Source: Bufo bufo (lineage: Eukaryota > Chordata > Amphibia > Anura > Bufonidae). Taken from it: a stretch of 64,000 bases of DNA. The translations under genes were made by a program, and so were the position numbers. The notes beneath the pieces were generated by a model. The model was given only the letters and a program-made list of their open reading frames with translations. It did no database searches and was not told the origin of the DNA. This document shows positions 1 to 10,014 of the stretch, piece after piece (position 1 is the stretch's first letter; every line of letters begins with the position of its first letter). The DNA is taken from contig NC_053392.1 of assembly GCF_905171765.1 (NCBI RefSeq), forward strand, positions 402,801,399-402,865,398, read 5' to 3'.

Positions 1-94
1 AAGGTAACTAATTTCATGCAGGTCCATCCCCTCCACAAGGCTCCCCAGGCAGCGGTCACATGCTTCCGGCGACGGGGTCGGCGTGCGTTCCAAC

Positions 95-562
95 CTACCT
101 CTGTCTCCTGGATCGCCCAGGCTCGCACCTACCTCTGTCTCCTGGATCGCCCAGGCTCATACCTGCCTCTATCTCCTGGACCGCCCAGGCTCATACGTGC
201 CTCTCTCTCCTGGATCGCCCAGGCTCATACCTGCCTCTGTCTCCTGGATCGCCCAGGCTCATACGTGCCTCTGTCTCCTGGATCGCCCAGGCTCATACCT
301 GCCTCTGTCTCCTGGATCGCCCAGGCTCATACCTGCCTCTGTCCCCTGGATCGCCCAGGCTCATACTTGCCCGTCCCCTGGATCGCCCAGGCTCATACCT
401 GTCCCTGTCTCCTGGGTCTCCCAGGCTCACTCCTGCCTCTGCCTCCTGGATCGCCCAGGCTCGCACCTACCTCTGTCTCCTGGATCGCCCAGGCTCGCAC
501 CTACCTCTGTCTCCTGGATCGCCCAGGCTCGCACCTACCTCTGTCTCCTGGATCGCCCAGGC
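95..562 (+). repeat. 34-bp minisatellite, array 1 (about 13-14 units)
   Basis: A 34-bp unit centred on 'ggatcgcccaggctcatacc' (20 bases shown) repeats head to tail. The plus strand has no stop in any frame. Because 34 is not a multiple of 3, each of the three forward frames runs through all three phases of the unit and encodes the same 34-residue cycle. Overlapping open frames of 216-281 codons here are thus a repeat artefact and not a gene. The last units drift from 'catacc' to 'cgcacc'. The array lies upstream of the DIRS gag start, as array 2 does. Confidence 0.9.
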
Positions 563-738
563 TGTCATCTTTCCAGCTATTTCCCCTTCCAACTCTTATG
601 GATTTGTCTCCCAGGAACGTTTTCTTGCCTGTTTCATTTATCCGACATCTGGCCGAGGTCAGGTGACCCAAGACATCGGCACAGGTATCATCCGTCAACC
701 TCAGGTTCGTTACCCAGACTGACACAAGCCCTTCTCTT

Positions 739-974
739 TGGGCACCGGTCGTGCTACGTTTCGGTCACATACAGTTATCCAGGACTGTTTCTTTCTTTGC
801 AGGTTAAGCATGTCGCATGCTTCAGATATGGAGGACACCATGTCACTCCCTGGAACGTCTGTCTCAGGCCAGTCTGGCACTGTGTCCCTGAGAAGCTGGA
901 CGATTCCCAGACTCACCGCAGAACATAATAGGAGAGGCATCCCTCACCCGGCCTCTGCTCGCAAAGCAGAACTA
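739..974 (+). pseudogene. DIRS gag N-terminus, duplicate copy
   Basis: Duplicate of the Gag start region found at 3788-3952. It has the same pyrimidine tract and CAG (789-802), the same ATG at about 810 and the same Tc1 insertion at codon 55 or so. The frame continues into the Tc1 terminal repeat and stops at 1046. It is not functional by itself: everything after the Tc1 left end is missing. Confidence 0.6.
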
Positions 975-1517
975 CAGTTGCAAGAAAAAGTATGTGAACC
1001 CTTTGGAATGATATGGATTTCTGCACAAATTGGTCATAAAATGTGATCTGATCTTCATCTAAGTCACAACAATAGACAATCACAGTCTGCTTAAACTAAC
1101 AACACACAAAGAATTAAATGTTACCATGTTTTTATTGAACACACCATGTAAACATTCACAGTGCAGGTGGAAAAAGTATGTGAACCCCTAGACTAATGAC
1201 ATCTCCAAGAGCTAATTGGAGTGAGGTTTCAGCCAACTGGAGTCCAATCAATGAGATGAGATTGGAGGTGTTGGTTACAACTGCCCTGCCCTATAAAAAA
1301 CACACACCAGTTCTGGGTTTGCTTTTCACAAGAAATATTGCCTGATGTGAATGATGCCTCGCACAAAAGATCTCTCAGAAGACTTACTATTAAGAATTGC
1401 TGACTTGCATAAAGCTGGAAAGGGTTATAAAAGTATCTCCTAAAGCCTTGCTGTTCATCAGTCCACGGTAAGACAAATTGTCTATAAATGGAGAAAGTTC
1501 AGCACTGCTGCTGCTCT
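975..1517 (+). mobile_element. Tc1-like transposon, 5' fragment (duplicate)
   Basis: Begins 'cagttgcaagaaaaagtatg' after a TA at 973-974 and carries the ~210-bp left terminal repeat with inner direct repeat ('gtatgtgaaccc' occurs twice). It then runs into the first codons of a transposase and ends at 1517. Near-identical to 3953-4496. It has no right end, so it arose by duplication of the host segment and not by a second transposition. Confidence 0.85.
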
Positions 1518-2820
1518 GTTCACATCCTGGATAAGAAGTCGCCCGTTCGCTGCTATAACCCGCTAAATCCGCCGCTTGTAGACCGCAGGTTTTCGTCCCC
1601 AGGAAGGTAACTAATTTCATGCAGGTCCGTCCCCTCCACAAGGCTTCCCGGGCAGCGGTCACATGCTTCCGGCGACGGGGTCGGCGTGCGTTCCAACATG
1701 GAGCGCACGTCGAGATGCGCTCCCGGATCCAGCTATCCCACCACTTTCAGGCGGCTTCAGGACAGTTAAGCTCCGCCCCGCAGGTCATCCCCTACACAAT
1801 GGTCCCACCGATCCGTTCCCTGATGTCTCTGGGCTTCCGGTCGGGGGGTCGGCGTGCGTTCCAGCATGGAACTCACGTGGATATCCGCTCCCGGACTCGG
1901 GTCTTCCACCACTCACAGTCGGCTTAGGACGGGTAAGCTCCGTCTTTCAGTTCACCCCCTCCACAAGGGCCCCACCGATCCATTATCTGATGTTTCCCTG
2001 CTAAAAGGAAACTGAGCTCTGCTACATCTGTAATACAGTCATCTCCTCCTGGGGCATCTTGATCTGGTTACCCTGTAGGTTCAGCATTATCTGGGGCACC
2101 AGGAACCCTGATGCCTGAGATGATAATGGATTATGCTGCGCTCTTGCCACTCACTCTCCTGGTTGTGGGGTCAGCGTGCGTTCCAGCGTGGAACGCATGT
2201 CGATAACCCACTGCTATAGATAGCGTAGGGGGGGAGTCCAAGCAATGCTATTCATGCGTTCGGTGGGACTCATGCAGCTGGATCATAGGACAATGGGTAG
2301 ATCTAGTCCGGGCGTCAGTACATGCAATACCACATTTTAGGTCTGGGGGTCACATGCAGATGCATTCTATGACAGGGAGTCTACGTAATGCAACAGGAGG
2401 AGATCTGGGGGTCTCATCAGATGTAGATTAGGGCTTAACCTCATAAACGTTATATGGTTAGTTACACTGCTCAGGAAAATTGTCACACATGGTAGGTTTA
2501 GATACTACAGATTAGCTGACGGTACCAAACTCGTTAGGTTTGGACAAAGCAGACAATACCACTCAGGGCTTAGATATAGCTTCTCAGCACAGGTTTACTC
2601 TGTTTAGCTTGCATACACAGACGCGGCAGATTATTGTAAAGTCCAATTGCCATGAGCTCGACTCACCTGGGTTGGAACCTTCAGCTTCGGACTAAACTCC
2701 ATAAGCGGTCACTGTACACTGATCATTTGCCTGCCGTCACCTGTACTGATTTGTAGGGGCGGCAGGACTGTGCGGTATGTGTATGTGCTATTATTTGTAT
2801 GCCGTTGTTTTCCTGTTTTC
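1518..2820. other. Non-coding flank / DIRS 5' region, no gene seen
   Basis: No protein family is recognisable. The motif 'gcgtgcgttccagc' and near variants recur (about 1687, 1855, 2177), each followed by a 'tggaac(t/g)ca(c/t)gt' segment, so a degenerate dispersed repeat is present. Positions 1604-1697 equal 1-94. I cannot say where the DIRS element truly starts; this may be its 5' untranslated region. Confidence 0.5.
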
Positions 2821-3548
2821 TGCTGGATCGCCCAGGCTCATACTTACCTCTGTCTCCTGGATCGCCCGGGCTCATACCTGCCTCTATCTCCTGGACCGCC
2901 CAGGCTCATACCTGCCTCTGTCTCCTGGATCGCCCAGGCTCATACCTGCCTCTGTCTCCTGGATCGCCCAGGCTCATACCTGCCTCTGTCTCCTGGATCG
3001 CCCAGGCTCATACCTGCCTCTGTCTCCTGAATCGCCTGGGCTCATACCTGCCTCTATCTCCTGGACCGCCCAGGCTCATACCTGCCTCTGTCTCCTGGAT
3101 CGCCCGGGCTCATACCTGCCTCTATCTCCTGGACCGCCCAGGCTCATACCTGCCTCTGTCTCCTGGATCGCCCAGGCTCATACCTGCCTCTGTCTCCTGG
3201 ATCGCCCAGGCTCATACCTGCCTCTGTCTCCTGGATCGCCCAGGCTCATACTTGCCTCTGTCTCCTGAATCGCCCAGGCTCATACCTGCCTCTGTCTCCT
3301 GGATCGCCCAGGATCATACCTGCCTCTGTCTCCTGGATCGCCCAGGCTCATACCTGCCTCTGTCTCCTGGATCGCCCCAGGCTCATACCTGCCTCTGTCT
3401 CCTGGATCGCCCAGGCTCATACCTGCCTTTGTCCCCTGGATCGCCCAGGCTCATACCTGTCCCTGTCTCCTGGGTTGCCCAGGCTCACTCCTGCCTCTGC
3501 CTCCTGGATCGCCCAGGCTCGCACCTACCTCTGTCTCCTGGATCATCT
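2821..3548 (+). repeat. 34-bp minisatellite, array 2 (about 21 units)
   Basis: Same 34-bp unit as array 1 with more copies. Variants include 'cctggaccgcccagg', 'cctgaatcgcccagg', and one unit with an extra C near 3371 that shifts the phase. All plus-strand frames are open for up to 281 codons, again because of repeat phase. It is followed directly by the common sequence that leads to the DIRS gag. The copy-number difference (about 21 versus 13-14) between the two duplicates shows the array changes length. Confidence 0.9.
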
Positions 3549-3787
3549 TTCCAGCTATTTCCCCTTCCGACTCTTATGGATTTGTCTCCCAGGAACGTTT
3601 TCTTGCCTGTTTCATTTATCCGACATCTGGCCGAGGTCAGGTGACCCAAGACATCGGCACAGGTATCATCCGTCAACCTCAGGTACGTTACCCAGACTGA
3701 CACAAGCCCTTCTCTTTGGGCACCGGTCGTGCTACGTTTCGGTCACATACAGTTATCCAGGACTGTTTCTTTCTTTGCAGGTTAAGC

Positions 3788-3952
3788 ATGTCGCATGCTT
3801 CAGATATGGAGGACACCATGTCACTCCCTGGAACGTCTGTCTCAGGCCAGTCTGGCACCGTGTCCCTGAGAAGCTGGACGATTCCCAGACTCACCGCAGA
3901 ACATAATAGGAGAGGTATCCCTCACCCGGCCTCTGCTCGCAAAGCAGAACTA
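3788..3952 (+). pseudogene. DIRS Gag, N-terminal piece
   Basis: ATG at 3788, frame beginning MSHASDMEDTMSLPG, rich in Ser/Thr, about 55 codons up to the Tc1 insertion. Just upstream (3767-3780) is a pyrimidine tract ending in CAG, which resembles a splice acceptor 7 bases before the ATG. The frame continues exactly at 10015 once Tc1 and one TA are removed, so the transposon interrupted a gag gene. Assignment to Gag rests on position and on the downstream Gag similarity. Confidence 0.6.
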
Positions 3953-4331
3953 CAGTTGCAAGAAAAAGTATGTGAACCCTTTGGAATGATATGGATTTCT
4001 GCACAAATTGGTCATAAAATGTGATCTGATCTTCATCTAAGTCACACCAATAGACAATCACAGTCTGCTTAAACTAATAACACACAAAGAATTAAATGTT
4101 ACCATGTTTTTATTGAACACACCATGTAAACATTCACAGTGCAGGTGGAAAAAGTATGTGAACCCCTAGACTAATGCCATCTCCAAGAGCTAATTGGAGT
4201 GAGGTTTCAGCCAACTGGAGTCCAATCAATGAGATGAGATTGGAGGTGTTGGTTACAGCTGCCCTGCCCTATAAAAAAAACACACCAGTTCTGGGTTTGC
4301 TTTTCACAAGAAGTATTGCCTGATGTGAATG

Positions 4332-4971
4332 ATGCCTCGCACAAAAGATCTCTCAGAAGACTTACTATTAAGAATTGCTAACTTGCATAAAGCTGGAAAG
4401 GGTTATAAAAGTATCTCCTAAAGCCTTGCTGTTCATCAGTCCACGGTAAGACAAATTGTTTTTTAAATGGAGAAAGTTCAGCACTGCTGCTGCTCTACCT
4501 AGGAGTGGTCGTCCTGTAAAGATGACTGCAAGAGGACAGCGCAGACTGCTCAATGAGGTGAAGATGAATCCTAGAGTGTCAGCTAAAGACTTACAAAAGT
4601 CTCTGGCATATGCTAACATCCCTGTTAGCGAATCTATAATACGTAAAACAATAAACAAGAATGGATTTCATAAGAAAATACCGCAGAGGAAGCCACTGCT
4701 GTCCAAAAAAAACATTGCTGCACGTTTACAAGTTGCACAAGAGCACCTGAATGATCCACAGCAGTACTGGCAAAATATTCTGTGGACAGATGAAACCAAA
4801 GTTGAGTTGTTTGGAAAAAACACACAACACTATGTGTGGAGAAAAAGAGGCACAGCACACCAACATCAACACTTCATCCCAACTGTGAAGTATGGTGGTG
4901 GGGGCATCATATTTGGGGCTGCTTTGCTGCGTCAGAGCCTGGACAGAATGCGATCATCAAAGGAAAAATGA
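4332..4971 (+). pseudogene. Tc1 transposase, N-terminal half
   Basis: Starts [14 protein letters not shown] (ATG 4332). It has a stop after about 34 codons and a frameshift near 4460, then an open stretch from 4456. It covers the helix-turn-helix DNA-binding part (SGRPVKMTARGQ) and the first catalytic aspartate in WTDETKVELFG (about 4785-4817), followed by the glycine-rich GGGGIIFGA segment. It is cut by hAT A, whose target duplication starts at 4972. The catalytic family signature is DD34E, and the remaining D and E lie in the second half at 9419-9792. Confidence 0.9.
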
Positions 4972-5274
4972 ATTCCCAATAGAATTGAGCGAACACCTGG
5001 ATGTTCGGGTTCGAGAAGTTCGGCCGAACTTCCCGGAAATGTTCGGGTTCCGGATCCGAACCCGACCTGAACTTCGTCCCGAACTCGAACCCCATTGAAG
5101 TCAATGGGGACCCGAACTTTTCGGCACTAAAAAGGCTGTAAAACAGCCCAGTAAAGGGCTAGAGGGCTACAAAAGGCAGCAAAATGTAGTTAAATCCCCT
5201 GCAAACAAATGTGGATAGGGAAATGAATAAAAATAAAAATAAAATAAATAAAAATTAACCAATATCAATTGCAG

Positions 5275-6130
5275 AGAGGTCCCATAGCAGAGAATCAGGC
5301 TTCATGTCAGCAGAGAATCAGTCTTCATGTCATAGCAGAGAATCAGGCTTCATGTCACCCACCACTGGAACAGGCCACTGTCAGATAGTTTTAGGCCCCG
5401 GCACCCAGACAGAGGAGAGAGGTCCCATAACAGAGATTCAGGCTTCATGTCAGCAGAGAATCAGTCTTCATGTCATAGCAGAGAATCAGGCTTCACGTCA
5501 CCCACCACTGGAACAGTCCATTGTCACATATTTAGGCCCAGGCACCCAGGCAGAGGAGAGAGGTCCCATAACAGAGATTCTGGCTTCATGTCAGCAGAGA
5601 ATCAGTCTTCATGTCATAGCAGAGAATCCGGCTTCATGTCACCCACCACTGGAACAGGCCACTGTCAGATATTTTTAATCCCCGGCACCCAGACAGAGGA
5701 GAGAGGTCCCATAACAGAGATTCTGGCTTCATGTCAGCAGAGAATCAGTCTTCATGCCATAGCAGAGAATCAGGCTTCACGTCACCCACCACTGGATCAG
5801 TCCATTGTCACATATTTAGGCCCAGGCACCCAGGCAGAGGAGAGAGGTCCCATAACAGAGTTTCAGGCTTCATGTCAGCAGAGAATCAGTCTTCATGTCA
5901 TAGCAGAGAATCAGGCTTCACGTCACCCACCACTGGAACAGTCCATTGTCACATATTTAGGCCCAGGCACCCAGGCAGAGGAGAGAGGTCCCATAACAGA
6001 GTTTCAGGCTTCATGTCAGCAGAGAATCAGTCTTCATGTCTTAGCAGAGAATCAGGCTTCACGTCACCCACCACTGGAACAGGCCACTGTCAGATATTTT
6101 TAGGCCCCGGCACCCAGACAGAGGAGAGGT
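5275..6130. repeat. 142-bp tandem array in hAT A
   Basis: About six units containing 'cagagaatcagtcttcatgt' and 'cacccaccactggaac', with a period close to 142 bp. Plus-strand frames stay open for up to 218 codons through the array, giving repeats of MSAENQSSCHSRESGF; because 142 is not divisible by 3 the phase shifts each unit. I regard these open frames as repeat artefacts. The same array lies at the matching end of hAT B (47940-48640). Confidence 0.9.
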
Positions 6131-6245
6131 TCATTCAACTTTGGGTTGCCCCGCAATATAATGGTAAAATGAAAATAAAAATAGGATTGAATGAGGAAGT
6201 GCCCTGGAGTACAATAATATATTGTTAATGGGAGGTAGTTAATGT

Positions 6246-7311
6246 CTAATCTGCACAAGTGATGGACAGGTCCTGTGGGATCCATGCCTGGTTAATTTTT
6301 ATGAACGTCAGCTTGTCCACATTGGCTGTAGACAGGCGGCTGCGTTTGTCTGTAATGACAAGAGGTAGCAGGGGGAGCCTGAGTGACTTCCTTGTTTTTA
6401 AGGTGTTTACTCCACTGCAGTTCATGCTTTGCATGCAGGTGCCTGGTCATGCAGGTTGTGCTAAGGTTCAGAACGTCGTCAGCACATTGTTTGAAGAAGT
6501 GCCATGCCAGGGAACTCCTTGAAGCTGCCTTTGGGGTGCTCGGTCCCAGATGGCGGTGGTCAGTAGCAGGCGGAGTCTCTTGGCGGCGGGTGTTCTGCTT
6601 TTGCCCACTGCTCCCTCTTTGTCTTTTGCTACGCTGTTGGCTCTGTCTCACCACTGCCTCTTCCTCCGAACTGTGAAAGTCAGTGGCACGACCTTCATTC
6701 CATGTGGGGTCTAGGACCTCATCGTCCCCTGAATCGTCTTCCACCCAGTCTTGATCCCTGACCTCCTGTTCAGTCTGCACACTGCAGAAAGACGCAGAAG
6801 TTGGCACCTGTGTTTTGTCATCATCAGAGACGTGCTGAGGTGGTATTCCTATGTCCTCATCATCAGGAAACATAAGTGGTTGTGAGTTAGTGCATTCTAT
6901 CTCTTCCACCCCTGGGGAAGGGCTAGGTGGATGCCCTTGGGAAACCCTGCCAGACAGTTTCCCTGATATGCATGGGGGTGATGTGACAGACTGATGGGCT
7001 TGGTTTTCATGCGCCAGCTGTGCGCTTTCTGCAGAAGACTGGGTGGGAGATAATGTGAACGTGCTGGATGCACTGTCGGCCACCCAATTGACTAATGCCT
7101 GTACCTGCTCAGGCCTTACCCTCCTTAGAACGGCATTGGGCCCCACCAAATATGGCTGTAAATTCTAGAGGCTACTGGGACCTGAGGTAGTTGGTACACT
7201 AGGACCTGTGGCTGTGGCAGAACGGCCACGTCCTCTCCCAGCACCAGAGGGTCCACTAACACCACCACGACCATGTCAGCGTTCGCGTCCCTTACTAGAT
7301 GTTTTCCTCAT
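6246..7311 (-). pseudogene. hAT A transposase, internal-deletion remnant
   Basis: Starts at the ATG at 7311 (MRKTSSKGRE). An early TGA interrupts the Gly/Arg-rich head. Next comes a long acidic, Ser-rich region (VEDDSGDDEVLDPTWNEG), then the BED-finger region beginning SSLAWHFFKQCADD, from which the Cys pair has been deleted. About 1.9 kb of the catalytic body is missing. The frame then resumes with the last ~38 residues (TDKRSRLSTANVDKLTF...) and stops at 6246. Compared with B it is a classic non-autonomous deletion derivative. Confidence 0.9.
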
Positions 7312-8100
7312 TGTTACCGTTCACCACAATAAGAAAAATATTATTCGGGCCAATGTATTGAATTAAAATTCAGGCCTATTTTTACAGACACCTAACACTT
7401 TCTGGCTATCTATTTAGGTACCGTATTGCACTAATACAGGCACACCAGTAATGACAGATTTAGCTGAATATAAATTTGAGGCCTATCATTTAGGCGCTGG
7501 GTGACAGGTATACTTTACAGACAGAATTAGACTTGGATCTGCACTGTAGTGTGTGTGTGAAGTTCTTGAGAATTGCCCTATCAGCACCTCAGAATCTATT
7601 ATACCCTTTTAGGGATAGATTTAAAGTAGGCCTGATACAGCAGAAACCACCAATTTTGAGAATTGCAAAATTGGGAATTGTATTTCAACCCAGAACAAAA
7701 ACTGTGCTTTGACGGACACTAAATAACTTGACCAGCTAAAACAGTAATGACAGATTTGGATGAATATAAATGTGAGGCCTATTTTTTAGGCGCTGGGTGA
7801 CAGATATACGTATAATCACAGAATTAGACTTGGATCTGCACTGTAGCGTGTGTGTGAAGTTCTTGAGAATTACCCTATCAGCACCTTCAATTTAATATAC
7901 CCTTTTAGGGATAGATTTAAAGTAGGCCTGATACAGCAGAAACCACTAATTTTGAGAATTGCAAAATTGGGAATTGTATTTCAACCCAGAACAAAAACTG
8001 TGCTTTGACGGACACTAAATAACTTGACCAGCTAAAACAGTAATGACAGATTTGGATGAATATAAATGTGAGGCCTATTTTTTAGGCGCTGGGTGACAGG
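7312..8100. repeat. ~291-bp direct repeat in hAT A, non-coding
   Basis: The segment from 'cagtaatgacagattt' (about 7449) through 'gacggacactaaataac' is repeated from about 7740 and again in part from about 8037. No coding potential is seen. It lies upstream of the transposase start, so it may be a 5' leader. Homologous material occurs in B (44060-44500) and C (48914-49300). Confidence 0.8.
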
Positions 8101-8880
8101 CTCAACTTGCCCCTGATGTAGTATATGGCCAAAAAATAACCACACTATTGATGGTTAAATGCACTTGTGACAGGCTCAACTTGCCCCTGATGTAGTATAT
8201 GGCCAAAAAATAACCACACTATTGATGGTTAAATGCACTTGATAAAAGCTTGACCCTGATGTAGGATATAGCAAAAAATAACCACACTATTGATGGTTAA
8301 ATGCACTTGGGTGACAGGCTCAGCTTGCCCCTGATGTAGTATATGGCCAAAAAATAACCACACTATTGATGGTTAAATGCACTTGATGAAAGCTTGACCC
8401 TGATGTAGGATATAGCAAAAAATAACCACACTATTGATGGTTAAATGCACTTGGGTGACAGGCTCAGCTTGCCCCTGATGTAGTATATGGCCAAAAAATA
8501 ACCACACTATTGATGGTTAAATGCACTTGATGAAAGCTTGACCCTGATGTAGGATATAGCAAAAAATAACCACACTATTGATGGTTAAATGCACTTGGGT
8601 GACAGGCTCAGCTTGCCCCTGATGTAGTATATGGCCAAAAAATAACCACACTATAGATGGTTAAATGCACTTGATGAAAGCTTGACCCTGATGTAGGATA
8701 TAGCAAAAAATAACCACACTATTGATGGTTAAATGCACTTGGGTGACAGGCTCAGCTTGCCCCTGATGTAGTATATGGCCAAAAAATAACCACACTATTG
8801 ATGGTTAAATGCACTTGATGAAAGCTTGACCCTGATGTAGGATATAGCAAAAAATAACCACACTATTGATGGTTAAATGT
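8101..8880. repeat. Dimeric higher-order array in hAT A
   Basis: Two related monomers alternate. One contains 'gtagtatatggccaaaaaat', the other 'gtaggatatagcaaaaaat'. Each ends in 'ccacactattgatggttaaa'. After two copies of the first type, the pair repeats as a ~137-bp dimer about five times. Simple (non-alternating) versions occur in B (43760-44060) and C (49310-49680), so the dimer was amplified in this copy. Confidence 0.9.
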
Positions 8881-9129
8881 ACTTGGTGGCAGCTTGCGCT
8901 GGCCCACCACAAGCCACAAAATGGCCACCGATCACCCCAGAAAAAAGTGACTGAAAAACGCTCTGGGCAGCCTAAAAACACTGAGTAATTGAATAGCAGC
9001 AGTTCAATGATCCACAGCTGTAGATCGATCACTGAATGAAGTCTTTTGCAGGAGTTAATCACTGCCTAATCTCGCCCTAACGTCGCAGCTGGAACCTCTC
9101 CCTACACTTGTATCAGCAGAGTGACGTGC

Positions 9130-9230
9130 AGCGCTACGTGACCCAAGCTTATATAGAGGCTGGGTCACATGCTGCACTGGCCAATCACAGCCATGCCAAT
9201 AGTAGGCATGGCTGTGATGGCCTCTTGGGG
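9130..9230 (-). promoter_or_regulatory. hAT A promoter-like module
   Basis: A perfect 12-bp inverted repeat (9186-9197 and 9205-9216, arm 'cacagccatgcc') lies next to an inverted CCAAT motif. A TATA box follows on the minus strand (TATATAA at 9155-9149). The same arrangement is found in B, C, D and E and at 51120, always between the terminal repeat and the transposase side, so I infer it drives transposase transcription. Confidence 0.6.
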
Positions 9231-9418
9231 CAAGTAGCATGATGCTTGTTGATTGGCTGCTTTGCAGCCTTTCAAAAAGCGCCAAGAAAGCGCCGAACAC
9301 CGAACTCGAACCCGGACTTTTATGAAAATGTTCGGGTTCGGGTCATTGTCACGGACACCCCAAAATTCGGTACGAACCCGAACTATACAGTTCGGGTTCG
9401 CTCATCCCTAATTCCCAA

Positions 9419-9792
9419 GTTTATCAAGACATTTTGCAGGAGAACTTAAGGCCACCTGTCCACCAGCTGAAGCTCAACAGTAGATGGGTGTTGCAACCGG
9501 ACAACGACCCAAAGCATAGAAGTAAATCAACAACAGAATGGCTTAACCAGAAGAAAATACGCCTTCTGTAGTGGCCCAGTCAGAGTCCTGACCTCAACCC
9601 AATTGAGATGCTGTGGCATGACCTCAAGAAAGCGATTCACACCAGACATCCCAAGAATATTGCTGAACTGAAAGAGTTCTGTAAAGAGAAATGGTCAAGA
9701 ATTACTCCTGACTGTTGTGCACATCTGATCTGCAACTACAGGAAACGTTTGGTTGAAGTTTTTGCTGCCAAAGGAGGTTCAACCAGTTATTA
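9419..9792 (+). pseudogene. Tc1 transposase, C-terminal half
   Basis: Continues the transposase after hAT A. It contains the second catalytic aspartate in the LQPDNDPKHRSK motif and the glutamate in [16 protein letters not shown], so the DD34E residues are all recognisable across the two halves. An in-frame TAG replaces a codon just before [10 protein letters not shown]. It ends KGGSTSY and a TAA at 9791-9793, then enters the right terminal repeat (from about 9800). Confidence 0.9.
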
Positions 9793-10014
9793 AATCCAAG
9801 GGTTCACATACTTTTTCCACCTGCTCTGTGAATGTTTACATGGTGTGTTCAATAAAAACATGGTAACATTTAATTCTTTGTGTGTTTTTAGTTTAAGCAG
9901 ACTGTGATTGTCTATTTTTGTGACTTAGATGAAGATCAGATCACATTTTATGAACAATTTGTGCAGAAATCCATATCATTTCAAAGGGTTCACATACTTT
10001 TTCTTGCAACTGTA

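Larger units (their letters stand above)
1..1517 (+). repeat. Partial duplicate of DIRS 5' region plus Tc1 left end
   Basis: Positions 563-1517 match 3544-4496 at a nearly constant offset of about 2978-2979 bases with few substitutions. Positions 1-94 match 1604-1697. This copy therefore joins the 94-base flank directly to a 34-bp minisatellite, omitting about 1.1 kb that the second copy has between them. The copy carries the same Tc1 insertion point (TA at 973-974) as the main copy (TA at 3951-3952), then stops abruptly at 1517 inside the Tc1 transposase region. I infer a local duplication that happened after the Tc1 insertion. Confidence 0.85.
4980..9410 (-). mobile_element. hAT transposon A (internally deleted), exact 8-bp TSD
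   Basis: Ends are 'tagaattgagcgaac' (4980) and, inverted, 'tagggatgagcgaac' (9410). The 8-bp target duplication attcccaa (4972-4979 and 9411-9418) is perfect and lies inside the Tc1 transposase. The transposase remnant is on the minus strand (7311-6246). Between it and the ends are a 142-bp array (5275-6130) on one side and 291-bp and dimeric ~137-bp arrays (7440-8880) on the other. Same family as B, C, D and E. Confidence 0.95.
3953..10012 (+). mobile_element. Tc1-like transposon, both ends present, split by hAT A
   Basis: The left end 'cagttgcaagaaaaagtatg' at 3953 and the matching inverted end finishing at 10012 are flanked by TA (3951-3952 and 10013-10014). Terminal repeats are ~210 bp with an inner copy of the 'gtatgtgaaccc' motif (IR/DR type). 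Without the 4431-bp hAT insert and its 8-bp duplication the element is about 1.6 kb, the usual size for the family. The transposase has several stops and frameshifts, so the copy is dead. Confidence 0.93.

Noticed and set aside
16..928. Overlapping 216-281-codon frames as a proline/serine-rich protein gene
   Set aside because: All three come from phase cycling of a 34-bp repeat without stops; the same residues appear in every frame and there is no conserved start.
5304..6228. 124-218-codon frames in the 142-bp array as a repeat protein
   Set aside because: Frames rotate with the repeat and the array lies in a non-coding part of hAT A; the B copy shows the same array with different open frames.
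8101..8880. CRISPR-like regular repeats
   Set aside because: Units are contiguous with no unique spacers, and the DNA is a vertebrate hAT element.
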